The notes: generated by a model not told the origin, from the sequence alone. Shown: positions 38,863 to 49,322, numbered from the stretch's first letter. The stretch: 64,000 nt of DNA from Pseudoalteromonas piscicida (GCF_000238315.3 NZ_CP011924.1:207501-271500); one strand, 5' to 3'. Numbers and translations: made by a program.

Positions 38863-39612
38863 GAGTATGGTGGTATCTTTGTTTTAGGGCAGGGATTTAC
38901 CTCGCGTACTTTGCCAAAGCAAGATCTCAATGCCCGAGATAAATTTGGTATTCCAACACGGTCTAGCTACAACCATAACGAGGTGGCTGTGTTGTATAAC
39001 AACCAAAAGCACTGCTTAGTGGTTATCGACTCGGGTACTAACTTGGTTGTGGAAAAATATCGTGATGGCAACCACATTACTAATATTGCCATTGCGAATG
39101 CAGCTGAATATCAGAATTATGTGGATAGCGGTGACTTTACAACGATGGTATTTATCGCAAATACCTTAGCGCAGCCGCATGGGATAAATCGCTATAACCA
39201 CAGCGAAGCGGCGATGTCGAGCTATTCATATAATTACTACGGTTACTTTGGTCTACTTGGTAGTGAAGTAAAAATGGCAGGTGACAAATTCAACGCACAT
39301 TATCTCTTTACCGAAGAGCAGAAGCTTCAGCCGATCAATTATATTTTTACCAGTAACAGTGAGCCGTATAAAACGCAAAATTCAAATGGCACAGAGAATA
39401 GTGAAGGTGAAGTGAATGTGGTTATGGAAACACTAGATGGCGAGTTACTGAGTTCGTATTGCTATCGTTCTAAGGCCGATAGCTTAGGATACGACGGGGG
39501 CGTAATAGCAACAGCCATTCAAGCGATGAATCCATACTCACATATCGGTGTTATCAATGAACACTACCTATATAACCAGTATGGCCTTGCCAGAACCTGT
39601 CGCGCGATTTAA
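38863..39612 (+). pseudogene. Duplicated C-terminal fragment of the DUF4815-module fibre
   Basis: Repeats the last 250 codons of the 36943-38424 fibre with no start of its own; the first in-frame ATG is at 38911 and lacks a ribosome site. Product of the 1188-bp duplication. Confidence 0.85.
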
Positions 39613-39621
39613 GGAGTAAAA

Positions 39622-40041
39622 ATGAATATTTATTACGACAATAATAAAGGGATGTCTATTGCGGGTAACTTTTGGTTGGTACACCCGAAAACGGGTGAGC
39701 AATGGAATAAAGAGTCGGTAGCACAATTTATAGCTGAAGCTCAGTTAGAGACTGAAGAAAACTCTGAAGTTGAGTATTTAAAACAGCAAGTCATTACGCG
39801 CATAAAGCAACTCGCTTATAGCAAATTGCAATCGGAGCAGTGGCGAGTAGAGCGCGCAAAAGAGCGTGAGTTGAGTGAGAGGTTGAACGGTAATGAAGAA
39901 GGTGCAGCAACAGAGCGTGCAAACCTACTCGCCATTTTGCAGCAAAGAGAAGTGGTGCGTGAAAAAAGCGGTGAGTTAGAAGCTGCGGTGCTTAGCCTTA
40001 CCTCTCAAGCTGAATTACTACAGTTTGTGATTGCGTTCTAA
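39622..40041 (+). CDS. Fibre-associated protein, duplicate copy
   Basis: Identical to the 139-residue protein at 38434-38853, with the same AAGGAG site upstream. It lies in copy B of the 1188-bp duplication and may be an assembly duplicate. Confidence 0.6.
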   Translation: MNIYYDNNKGMSIAGNFWLVHPKTGEQWNKESVAQFIAEAQLETEENSEVEYLKQQVITRIKQLAYSKLQSEQWRVERAKERELSERLNGNEEGAATERANLLAILQQREVVREKSGELEAAVLSLTSQAELLQFVIAF

Positions 40042-40050
40042 TAATTTCAC

Positions 40051-40178
40051 AGCAGGTCAGGATTGACCTGTTTTACTCCCTAAAAACCAGTAAGATAGAC
40101 CTATGCTTGAGAAAGTTAACAAGCACACAGGTTTCCAATCTCCAAAGCCCACAAGCAAGTGTTTGCTGTGGGTTTTTT
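40051..40178 (+). promoter_or_regulatory. Inter-module element, copy 1 (palindrome, possible promoter, terminator)
   Basis: About 128 bp, nearly identical to 48285-48412. It begins with CAGGTCA-GGAT-TGACCTG followed by TTTT. Next is TAAGAT (40091) 22 nt after TTGACC. The element closes with a terminator-like hairpin at 40148-40172 (CCCAC..AGCAA / TTGCT..GTGGG) and six Ts, just before the module 5 J gene. The arms AGGTCA/TGACCT match the palindrome upstream of the first tailocin gene. Either a double terminator or a short attenuated leader; not distinguishable here. Confidence 0.6.
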
Positions 40179-40205
40179 ATTTTCTGTTTAGTACCGGAGG
40201 GTGCA

Positions 40206-41111
40206 ATGCCATCATCTCAGTTGATCGATTTATCTAAGCTAACACCTCCAGAGCTATTAGAAAATCTGGAATATGAACAAATTCTGGAACAGTTAAAAAG
40301 TAAATCGAGCGAGTTAGTTCCAGATGTTAGTAAGACACTAGAGCTAGAATCAGAGCCTTTAACACAGTTACTCAATACATTTGCATATCACAGCATGCTG
40401 CTTAAAGGACGAATAAATGACACCGTCAAAGGTAACTTGTTGGCGACAGCAACAAATAGTGACCTAGACCATATTGCAACACGTTACGGTGTAAGCCGTT
40501 TGCCAGAAGAGTCAGATGAACGGTTTAGGCACCGAATACAACAAGCATTCCATAGTCTAAATACGGCTGGAACAGAAGAAAGCTACCGTTATCATGCGTT
40601 GACGGCAGATAGCAGAGTTAAAGATATTCACGTCGCAAGTCCATCTCCTTGCCATGTGATTTTGAGCATATTAAGTAATGAAACCGAAAATGGTGCTCCG
40701 TCAACAGAATTAATAAATACGCTTGCGGCTGCTTTTGGCCTCACACCAGGAGATCAAGACAGTGTGTCTGAAGTCTTGCTTGCACAAAGGGTTCGACCAA
40801 TTGGAGATCGTGTTGAAATTGTTCCCGCAGTAATTAAGCCTTTCAATATAAAAGCAAAAGTCAAGCTTGAACTTGGGCCTGGCCACGAGCAAGTTAGATT
40901 AAATGTGATTACTAAGCTGCAACACTTTCTGCAGCAGCAAAGTTCACTGGGCAAGTCAGTTAAGCAGTCCGCTTTATTTGCCGTGCTGCATCAGGTGGGA
41001 GTAGAAGAAGTAAATCTTATTTCACCTACAAGCAATATAGAAGTATTAAAAAATGAAGTTGCATGGTGTGTCAACGGTGCTACAGAGATCGATTTTGAGG
41101 TGGCGCTTTGA
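40206..41111 (+). CDS. Baseplate wedge protein J, module 5
   Basis: gpJ-like, 301 residues from the ATG with a CGGAGGG site; the frame is open further upstream through the terminator, which is not credible as coding. Patterns: LIDLSKLTPPELLENLEYEQ, NSDLDHIATRYGVSR, SDERFRHRIQQAF and VGVEEVNLISP. Closest in layout to module 6, sharing an insertion of about 25 residues after the central strand. Confidence 0.92.
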   Translation: MPSSQLIDLSKLTPPELLENLEYEQILEQLKSKSSELVPDVSKTLELESEPLTQLLNTFAYHSMLLKGRINDTVKGNLLATATNSDLDHIATRYGVSRLPEESDERFRHRIQQAFHSLNTAGTEESYRYHALTADSRVKDIHVASPSPCHVILSILSNETENGAPSTELINTLAAAFGLTPGDQDSVSEVLLAQRVRPIGDRVEIVPAVIKPFNIKAKVKLELGPGHEQVRLNVITKLQHFLQQQSSLGKSVKQSALFAVLHQVGVEEVNLISPTSNIEVLKNEVAWCVNGATEIDFEVAL

Positions 41112-41659
41112 GTGAGAGTGAAGACACCCAACCACCAAATAAGCTGAGTCGCGCAATACTAGAAGTGAATAGCTTAATCTTTTTGTTATTGAGCGATGAA
41201 ATCAGCAAGCTTTCCACTCTATGGAGTCCATTTCACTGTCCCTTGCCCTTACTTCCTTGGTTAGCATGGAGTCAAGGCGTAAAAGAATGGGATGAAAACT
41301 GGCACGAATCTGTAAAACGTAAAGTGATAGCTGATAGCTTTGAGCAGCATAAGTACTTAGGTACACGGTATGCAATTATACAATCGCTATCTCACTTCGA
41401 TATGGGCGCCGAAATCACCGAGTGGTTTGAGCAAACCCCTATGGCACCCGCTGGCACATTTAAAGTTGATGTATTTATTTCTCACAGAGGGATCGATTTA
41501 CCTCTGATCCGAGAAACCAGAAAACTAATCGACAGAGCAAAGCGAAAATCTGTGGATTATCAGCTCCAAATGAATTTACAGAGTAACCTTGCTCTTTCCA
41601 CTCGAACTGTTTCTTGTAGTGCAACATCAACCACGGTTTATCCGTTATCTAAACAGTAA
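41108..41659 (+). CDS. Baseplate protein I, module 5
   Basis: gpI-like, 183 residues, near the P2 length. TTG start overlapping the J stop by 4 bp. Core: CPLPLLPWLAWSQGVKEWDE then KRKVIADSFEQHKYLGTRYA. Lacks the long C-terminal extension of modules 1-3 and 6. Confidence 0.88.
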   Translation: MSESEDTQPPNKLSRAILEVNSLIFLLLSDEISKLSTLWSPFHCPLPLLPWLAWSQGVKEWDENWHESVKRKVIADSFEQHKYLGTRYAIIQSLSHFDMGAEITEWFEQTPMAPAGTFKVDVFISHRGIDLPLIRETRKLIDRAKRKSVDYQLQMNLQSNLALSTRTVSCSATSTTVYPLSKQ

Positions 41660-41666
41660 GGATCAT

Positions 41667-44600
41667 ATGACTAATTCACATTATTGGACCCGCTTAACAT
41701 CGGCTGGGAGGCAAGCAATTCTTGATGCCATGGCTAATGACCAGACGGTTGAGATCAGCGAGTTTGGAGTTGGGGACGGTCATCTCACGCCGTTACAAGA
41801 AACATTGGTGCAAGAAAAATACCGAGGATCCATAAATTCAGTTAAGCTGTTAGATACGGCCAATCTAGCTGAAATAATTGGAGTTTTACCAGTAGGGGTT
41901 GGTGGGTTTTATGTTCGTGAAGCTGCATTTTATATGCCAGACGGACGCCCCTTTGCATTAGTTAAACACCCTGAAACCTATAAGCCTTCAGGTGATGAAA
42001 ATGCCGCCGCTGAGCTAAAAATAAAAGCGGTGATTGATGTAGAGAACAATCATTCAGTTGCCGAAAAAATAGATCCTTCGTTGACCTATGCGACGAGAGA
42101 GTGGGTTGGAGATGCGATAAACCCGCATGGACTTGGCACTCAAATTAGCCACCAATCAGCGAACTTCTTTGACCGTACGTTTGAGCTTAGGCTTGACGCT
42201 GGCGAGTCAAAAGCATTTCCTGATTTGCCCGATACCGCGTGCGACATACTGATATTTGGCTTGACGGATGGAACGGCGACAAGCACTAACTTCGTAGGCC
42301 GTTTTGCAAAATATGGTTCGACATGGAGTGCAAATACGATTTATGGGAACACGAATGGGCCAAATCATCCGTCAATAAAAATCATTGATAATGTGCCTAC
42401 ATTTAGTAATCCTCATGGATCCACCTCATATCCATTTGCTTTTAAATGCTGGATAGCGACCCAATCTGGTGGAAATGCTAAACCATTTGAATTTTTCGCA
42501 AATACTTACTCGACATATAACAAACCAACTGCAGAAGAGGTAGGAGCGGTGCCTGAAGTCGGCAGGCTTGTTAATAGTGGCTCGTTGAATGATTTAGACC
42601 AAAAAAGTGAAGTGATCATTGTTGGGGCAGGGGCTCTCGACACACCGAATCCAGATGCTGCATTTCTAGTTGAGATATCTGTAGTCCAGCTTTCTGCAGG
42701 CAAAAGAGTCATACAAGTCGCACACGCATATCACGCACTAGAACAATCTTTTGTTCGGTATCGTTCTGCTGATGGTATTTGGTCATCTTGGGGGGCTTTT
42801 TACACCGAGCATAACAAACCAAAACCAGCCGATATCAGCGAAAAGCTTGATAGATTTGAACGGTCTTATATAGATACCAATGGCGGTCAAGACCTAAAAA
42901 TTAGAAACAAAAGAGCATTAGTTGGCACGACTAGCAACTTAGAGATTAACTACGGGACTGATTGGTCTAGTGTATATGCATATGGTAACTGGAACTTTGG
43001 AGGTGATATCACCATCACCAAAAACAATCCATGGTTAACACTGGATAGTAGCAGCTCTGGTAGTGATAACATTGAACAAGCCGCTGGAATATCTATTGGT
43101 GAATCTGGTCGCACAAGCGGTGATGCATCGTTACACCTAACCTATACAGGTAATGGGGTTGCTTGGATTGGTATGGGTAATTTGGGAGGGGATGGCATAC
43201 CTGATAACTGGGCTATGCAACTGAATTACCAGCAGACTTGGGTTCTCTTCCGAAGTGAAATTCATCTAGGGGATGACAAAACCAAGCTATCTAAAGGCTA
43301 TAGCGACTCCCTAAGAGTGGTTACACCGCATGGTAATGTTGATATTGGACCTAAAAATCACGACTGGTGTCACTTTGATACGAGTATGACAAAGTTCTAT
43401 TTTGGCAAACCCGTGCACGTAAAAGGGGAAATTTACGCTGGCTCAAGTTTTAACCAACGTGTTTACCATGAGGGTTATAAACCTACCGCTTCAGATGTAG
43501 GTGCTTTTCAACGTCATTCAGGTCTTACACCTGAAGTAAATAACTCTGAATTTACGACGATAGCTAAAGTGATTGGCAGTGCTCTAGCGTCTAGATGCTC
43601 AATTACCTTAAAGGGGACGACGAGTAATACTGTCATTAATTTTTCAGCGGATATATTGGTTAATCATCATAAGGATATTGTCGTTGAGTCTTTGAGTGGG
43701 GACTACACGCAACTTGAGCTAAAAATACTCAGTAATGGAAGTGAAGACTACCTCATTCAGGTTAAGCTTATTGGCGGTAATTCCTTGTCGTTGCATTGTC
43801 ATATCCTCTCTTATACTAACGATAATGTGAGCATAGGAAATTACAGTAATACTAACTACCCCATTGAACATATACATAAAAGCAAAAAAAACAGCAGAGT
43901 CTTAAGCTCCATAAATGAAACCAATATGTTTGTGGCGGAGCATAATGTATACCATGAGGGAAACAAACCAACACCTGCAGATATAGGTGCTGTTGCCAAG
44001 GGGGAGTCTATAAATCTTACAGACCAAGATATTATTTGGTCGAAAAATAGTGATGGTGCGAAAATTGGATTTAAGAACGACGCTGACTCAGACGCCGATA
44101 GTTATCTATTCTTTGAAACATCCGATAACTCTAATGAATACTTTAAGTGGAGGCACCGCTCAGGAACTAGTTATTCTGAATGGATGTCGCTAAGGAAGTC
44201 TGGACTATCCACCAGAAACGCAATCTTTGATAATGGCACCAACACAACAGTAAACATCCAAGCCGATGATGGTGGCAGAGCTGTCTTAAATGTATTTTCA
44301 CCCGTTGCAGGTGCGCAATCAACAGGTACAGTCTATGTAGGCCAAAGCCCATCACACGGCGGTGGTATAGAGTACAACGGGGATAACTCACCTGCCACAA
44401 CTGGCGCTGGTTCAGACTTCTTCACTCTATTTAGAAGAGAGAATGGCACTGAATATTGGACTGCGAGAAATTTTGTTTCCAGCAATGATTGGGAGTTTAG
44501 AGGAAATGTAGAGGTCAATGGCGACCTAAAAATGATTGGCAGTGACTGCTATATATGGACGCCCAATACTGAAACTGGTTTTACTGGGATATGGGATACC

Positions 44601-46214
44601 AAGAATGGGTTAGCTGCATTTAAGTACACCAATGGACAAGGGTTTGATTACAAAGCGGATATTAAAATTGTAAAAAACAATCCATGGTTAACACTGGATA
44701 GTAGCAGCTCTGGTAGTGAAAACATTGAACAAGCCGCTGGAATATCTATTGGTGAATCCGGCCGCACAAACGCCGCGTCGCTACACCTCACCTACACAGG
44801 TGATGGCCGTGGTTGGCTAGGTATGGGTGATTTGGGTAGTGACAGCATACCCGACAACTGAGCTATGCAGCTGAACTACCAGCAGACTTGGGTTAGGTTC
44901 AGAAGTGAAATTCATCTAGGGGATGACAAAACCAAGCTATCTAAAGGTAATAATGATTCCCTGAAGGTTGTAACACCTCATGGCTATTTAGAAATTGGCC
45001 CCCAAAATCAAGATTGGTGTCATTTTTATAATAGTACTCCAAAGTTCCATTTTGTCAGGCCCGTGCACGTAAGAGGTGAAATCTACGCTGGCTCAAGTTA
45101 CAACCATCGTGTTTACCACAAAGGTTATAAACCCACAGCGTCAGATATCGGTGGTGGGACATTCCCAGATACTGTCTTCAGTAAGCAAGGAGGTTCATTT
45201 AGCGGCTCGCTTGTTCCAAACCCTAATGCAGTTGGCCTCCATGTTTATTCCGACACTAAGCAACAAAGAGTTGGCAGTGTAGGTATCTATTCCAGTAACG
45301 GAAAAGAGGACGGCGCGCATGCCTATCTAGGATTAGGTGAGACACCATGGGATGGCAATAAAGGTATTGTCGTCAGTCCAAGGGAATTTACGTACTGTGG
45401 GCAATATGTACTTCATACTGGTAATACGAACGTCAGAGATTGGAATGTAGTCAAAAGCACTTCAAATGTAGTTCGCTGGTATAAAGTCGCTTCATTTTAT
45501 GCCAGCAACACAAACGACTCTTATCGTTGGTTGATTAATCTCGCTGGAACTAGAGGTTATGGAGCGGGCTTTAACGACCAAAGCGGTGGTGCAACGATAT
45601 ATGTTACAAAAGCAAATAATGCTTCAGCCAATAACTTAAATGTGGTTGCGTACAACCATTGTGTTTCCAATACTGGCAGTAGCTTAATCGGCGACTTGAA
45701 AGTTACCAGTGAAGATGTGTCAGGACAAAATACATGGTTTACCGTTTGGGCTAGATTTGGGACATTTACTGGCGCTTCAGCGTTAATGTCAGGCACAGAT
45801 TGTAGTTCCAATTCAATTAAACTTCATACAAACGAATCGCAAGAAGCTGAGCCTGAAGGCGGTTTTAAAAAGCCAATATTCACCTCGATACATTCAGGTA
45901 ACGTTGATGAATACCTAGTCGGAGAGAGGAAAAAGCCGCTAGTAAGTGGGGTAATACCTGCGCACAGCAATGTGCACCTAAAAGCGAGCGACACTTTCAC
46001 CTTGCCACCAGTTGCAGAAACACCAGAAGACGCTGTGATTGTTGTTTCTAAGCGTTTGGATGCTACGCCTACAATAGTAGTTGATGGTATATCGAGTGAG
46101 GTTATTTTGATGGCGAAGCAAGGAAAGGTCGTCACAGATACGCAGATTGTATACGACCTAAACCTAACTTTAACTTTTATATTAAATGCTGAAAAGAATT
46201 GGGAGATGCAGTGA
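41667..46214 (+). pseudogene. Fused H/tail fibre, module 5, interrupted by in-frame TGA
   Basis: One 1515-codon frame interrupted only by TGA at 44859-44861. Residues 1-160 are the DUF3751-type collar domain (TSAGRQAILDAMANDQTVEI, YVREAAFYMPDGRPFALVKH). Unlike the other modules, it is fused to the fibre shaft. The shaft carries phage-fibre repeats such as NKPTAEEVGAVPE and NKPTPADIGAV. A module of about 162 residues occurs twice (see 43016). The stop falls in the second module at a position where the first has TGG (Trp), so it is a TGG-to-TGA change. If real, the fibre loses its last 451 codons. Confidence 0.85.
43016..45152 (+). repeat. In-frame internal duplication of a fibre-shaft module
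   Basis: Segments at about 43016-43502 and 44669-45152 are near-identical at the start (NNPWLTLDSSSSGS, EQAAGISIGESGRT) and more diverged at the end (VYHEGYKPTASDVG against VYHKGYKPTASDIG). The spacing is 1653 bp, shrinking to 1650 bp after a one-codon difference. The frame is preserved. Confidence 0.9.
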
Positions 46215-46552
46215 TGGCTACACCTGTGAGTAGTTTAGTTGGTGGGGGAGTGAAGCGAGTATTTAGAGGAAAGTATAATGGGAGTGAGAGAAATGGCGGA
46301 ATAATAACGCTGCCGGAAGTTGATACTAATAAGACGGTCGTCAACATGCTGTCATCTGCTTACTATGGTGCAAAGAGGACGAGCGACTCTAGCAGTGAGT
46401 ATGGTGGCTGGGCAGGAGCTATATATTGTGAACTCGTGGATAGTACAACACTTAAGATAGTGAATAGAGTTGATATGTACATGGGTGGCTCGTCAATGCC
46501 GATTTGGGATCGTTATGTGCCAGTGTCATGGGAGGTTATTGAGTATGTATAA
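46214..46552 (+). CDS. Small fibre-associated protein, module 5 (first)
   Basis: 112 residues from the ATG overlapping the fibre stop as TGATG. The frame is open 5 codons further up inside the fibre gene. Beta-rich with no recognised family (GGGVKRVFRGKYNGSERNGG). Duplicated at 47384-47722. Confidence 0.6.
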   Translation: MATPVSSLVGGGVKRVFRGKYNGSERNGGIITLPEVDTNKTVVNMLSSAYYGAKRTSDSSSEYGGWAGAIYCELVDSTTLKIVNRVDMYMGGSSMPIWDRYVPVSWEVIEYV

Positions 46553-47084
46553 CTATGCACATGTAGATAGTGACAATGTAGTTATTGGGCTCTATCAGTT
46601 CGATGAAGTTGTTGATGTTGAGCACTATATACAATGCAGCAATGCCAGTTTAGGGGATATTTATAATCCAGAGACTAAGCAATTCCACCCACAAACATTG
46701 ATGGAAGAGTCCCCAGTTGAACATGCAGAAATAACCTTATCGGATGTAGCGCTTGCTTCTTCCAGTGCCAGGCTAATAGGTAATATTTGGTGGGTAGCGA
46801 AAAATGATAAGTGTCTAGTTACAGCAAGTGTTACAGGGTTACCTGATACTGAAATCATGATTATGATTGAGCGTGTTGTTAATGCCACACAGCCAGTAGA
46901 AGATATACGTTTTATAGCAAACGTCGAAAACGGTACTTTTACTCTTGCTCTTGAGTTCGATATTAGTGGTAATTATTTACTCTCAGCAGAACGAGTCAAT
47001 CGAGGCTTAGAGCGGATCGGTGCTCCTTTTCGGCTTATTTTTGAAACGATGGAATTTGATGTGTATCTACCAGCAGTCAGCTAA
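46545..47084 (+). CDS. Small fibre-associated protein, module 5 (second)
   Basis: 179 residues from the ATG with a GGAGG site, overlapping the previous gene by 8 bp; an earlier in-frame ATG lies within that gene. Acidic, beta-rich, with IGNIWWVAKNDKCLVTASVT and ERVVNATQPVEDIRFIANVE. No recognised family. Duplicated at 47715-48254. Confidence 0.6.
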   Translation: MYNYAHVDSDNVVIGLYQFDEVVDVEHYIQCSNASLGDIYNPETKQFHPQTLMEESPVEHAEITLSDVALASSSARLIGNIWWVAKNDKCLVTASVTGLPDTEIMIMIERVVNATQPVEDIRFIANVENGTFTLALEFDISGNYLLSAERVNRGLERIGAPFRLIFETMEFDVYLPAVS

Positions 47085-47113
47085 CGTTGGTTTTAAAGAG
47101 CATTATTTTAATA

Positions 47114-47384
47114 AAGTGGGGTAATACCTGCGCACAGCAATGTGCACCTAAAAGCGAGCGACACTTTCACCTTGCCACCAGTTGCAGAAACACCAGAAGA
47201 CGCTGTGATTGTTGTTTCTAAGCGTTTGGATGCTACGCCTACAATAGTAGTTGATGGTATATCGAGTGAGGTTATTTTGATGGCGAAGCAAGGAAAGGTC
47301 GTCACAGATACGCAGATTGTATACGACCTAAACCTAACTTTAACTTTTATATTAAATGCTGAAAAGAATTGGGAGATGCAGTGA
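47114..47384 (+). pseudogene. Duplicated C-terminal fragment of the module 5 fibre
   Basis: Repeats the last 90 codons of the 41667-46214 fibre without its own start signal. Product of the 1170-bp duplication. Confidence 0.85.
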
Positions 47385-47722
47385 TGGCTACACCTGTGAG
47401 TAGTTTAGTTGGTGGGGGAGTGAAGCGAGTATTTAGAGGAAAGTATAATGGGAGTGAGAGAAATGGCGGAATAATAACGCTGCCGGAAGTTGATACTAAT
47501 AAGACGGTCGTCAACATGCTGTCATCTGCTTACTATGGTGCAAAGAGGACGAGCGACTCTAGCAGTGAGTATGGTGGCTGGGCAGGAGCTATATATTGTG
47601 AACTCGTGGATAGTACAACACTTAAGATAGTGAATAGAGTTGATATGTACATGGGTGGCTCGTCAATGCCGATTTGGGATCGTTATGTGCCAGTGTCATG
47701 GGAGGTTATTGAGTATGTATAA
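47384..47722 (+). CDS. Small fibre-associated protein (first), duplicate copy
   Basis: Identical to 46214-46552. May be an assembly duplicate. Confidence 0.55.
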   Translation: MATPVSSLVGGGVKRVFRGKYNGSERNGGIITLPEVDTNKTVVNMLSSAYYGAKRTSDSSSEYGGWAGAIYCELVDSTTLKIVNRVDMYMGGSSMPIWDRYVPVSWEVIEYV

Positions 47723-48254
47723 CTATGCACATGTAGATAGTGACAATGTAGTTATTGGGCTCTATCAGTTCGATGAAGTTGTTGATGTTGAGCACTATAT
47801 ACAATGCAGCAATGCCAGTTTAGGGGATATTTATAATCCAGAGACTAAGCAATTCCACCCACAAACATTGATGGAAGAGTCCCCAGTTGAACATGCAGAA
47901 ATAACCTTATCGGATGTAGCGCTTGCTTCTTCCAGTGCCAGGCTAATAGGTAATATTTGGTGGGTAGCGAAAAATGATAAGTGTCTAGTTACAGCAAGTG
48001 TTACAGGGTTACCTGATACTGAAATCATGATTATGATTGAGCGTGTTGTTAATGCCACACAGCCAGTAGAAGATATACGTTTTATAGCAAACGTCGAAAA
48101 CGGTACTTTTACTCTTGCTCTTGAGTTCGATATTAGTGGTAATTATTTACTCTCAGCAGAACGAGTCAATCGAGGCTTAGAGCGGATCGGTGCTCCTTTT
48201 CGGCTTATTTTTGAAACGATGGAATTTGATGTGTATCTACCAGCAGTCAGCTAA
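47715..48254 (+). CDS. Small fibre-associated protein (second), duplicate copy
   Basis: Identical to 46545-47084. May be an assembly duplicate. Confidence 0.55.
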   Translation: MYNYAHVDSDNVVIGLYQFDEVVDVEHYIQCSNASLGDIYNPETKQFHPQTLMEESPVEHAEITLSDVALASSSARLIGNIWWVAKNDKCLVTASVTGLPDTEIMIMIERVVNATQPVEDIRFIANVENGTFTLALEFDISGNYLLSAERVNRGLERIGAPFRLIFETMEFDVYLPAVS

Positions 48255-48284
48255 CGTTGGTTTTAAAGAGCATTATTTTAATAA

Positions 48285-48412
48285 AGCAGGTCAGGATTGA
48301 CCTGTTTTACTCCCTAAAAACCAGTAAGATAGACCTATGCTTGAGAAAGTTAGCAAGCACACAGGTTTCCAATCTCCAAGACCCACAAGCAAGTATTTGT
48401 TGTGGGTTTTTT
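48285..48412 (+). promoter_or_regulatory. Inter-module element, copy 2
   Basis: Nearly identical to 40051-40178: palindrome CAGGTCA-GGAT-TGACCTG, TAAGAT 22 nt after TTGACC, and a terminator-like hairpin at 48382-48406 with seven Ts. In the hairpin a G-C pair of copy 1 is G-T here, so the stem is kept. It sits just before the module 6 J gene. Confidence 0.6.
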
Positions 48413-48437
48413 TATGGCGCAAAGCAAGGAGGTGATG

Positions 48438-49322
48438 ATGGCATTTGAGCGGTTGGACTTATCGCAGTTGCCCATTCCTAAAGTGTTAAAACCCTTAAAC
48501 TTTGAGCAGCGTCTAGAAGCATTAAAGCAAGCATTGCTGCAAAAGGATAGCGCACTCCAAGAGGTAGTAAACTTGGAAAGTGAACCTCTAACTAAATTGT
48601 TAGAAGTTATGGCATATCAAGGACTGACTCAGCAAAGCATGCTAAATGACGCAATAGAAGCGAACTTGCTCGCGAGTGCTTCAGGGAGTGATTTAGACGC
48701 AATCGCAGCGAGGTTTAATGTTGCAAGGCTTGGGAATGAGGATGATGAGCGTTTAAGAGCGAGAACGCAACTGGCGTTTGATGGACTGAATACCGCAGGG
48801 AGCGCGGCCTCTTATCGCTTTCATGCATTGTCGGTGAGTAATGAGATTTGCGATGTGCAAGTTCATAGTCCGAGGCCATGTGAAATAGAACTAACCGTCT
48901 TGAGTCGAATAGGGAAAGGTACACTAAGCGCGGAGCTGCTGAATAAATTACACATCGCCTTTACCCCTGAATCGTCAACACAGCCTGAAGTCTCTAAAGT
49001 GAGACCGCTTGGCGATAGAGTCACAATCAAGCAGCCACAGATATTGACGTTTAACATTGCAGCGGAACTTGAGATTTTACCTGGCCCGTCGCCTGAGGTG
49101 ATTGTGGACAGTGCCTCGGCCGCGCTCGACGCTTACTTAACTGAAAGACGTCAGCTTGGTAGGCAGATCACGCGAGCGGGCATTAGCAACGCTCTGTTTT
49201 TGTCTGGTGTTGAGAACATCAAGTTGGAGTCGCCAAGTGAAGACATTATACCTCTAGATATTGAGGTGGCGTATTGTCAGCAAACGGATTTGCGAGTAAA
49301 GGTGAGGGGGCAGGATGACTAA
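48438..49322 (+). CDS. Baseplate wedge protein J, module 6
   Basis: gpJ-like, 294 residues. Start chosen 5 bp after the AAGGAGG site; an ATG 3 bp earlier is also possible, and the open frame upstream runs through a terminator. Patterns: LDLSQLPIPKVLKPLNFEQR, GSDLDAIAARFNVARL, DDERLRARTQLAF and SGVENIKLESP. Confidence 0.92.
   Translation: MAFERLDLSQLPIPKVLKPLNFEQRLEALKQALLQKDSALQEVVNLESEPLTKLLEVMAYQGLTQQSMLNDAIEANLLASASGSDLDAIAARFNVARLGNEDDERLRARTQLAFDGLNTAGSAASYRFHALSVSNEICDVQVHSPRPCEIELTVLSRIGKGTLSAELLNKLHIAFTPESSTQPEVSKVRPLGDRVTIKQPQILTFNIAAELEILPGPSPEVIVDSASAALDAYLTERRQLGRQITRAGISNALFLSGVENIKLESPSEDIIPLDIEVAYCQQTDLRVKVRGQDD

Larger units (their letters stand above)
37675..40050. repeat. 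Perfect tandem duplication, unit 1188 bp
   Basis: Copy A is 37675-38862 and copy B is 38863-40050, adjacent and identical by eye. Copy A ends exactly at the base before AGCAGGTCAG, which is the first base of the repeated inter-module element at 40051. No microhomology at the junction. Confidence 0.9.
45944..48283. repeat. Perfect tandem duplication, unit 1170 bp
   Basis: Copy A is 45944-47113 and copy B is 47114-48283, adjacent and identical by eye. The original flanks share AAG at the junction. Copy A ends within 3 bases of the point where the repeated inter-module element begins (48285). Confidence 0.9.
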
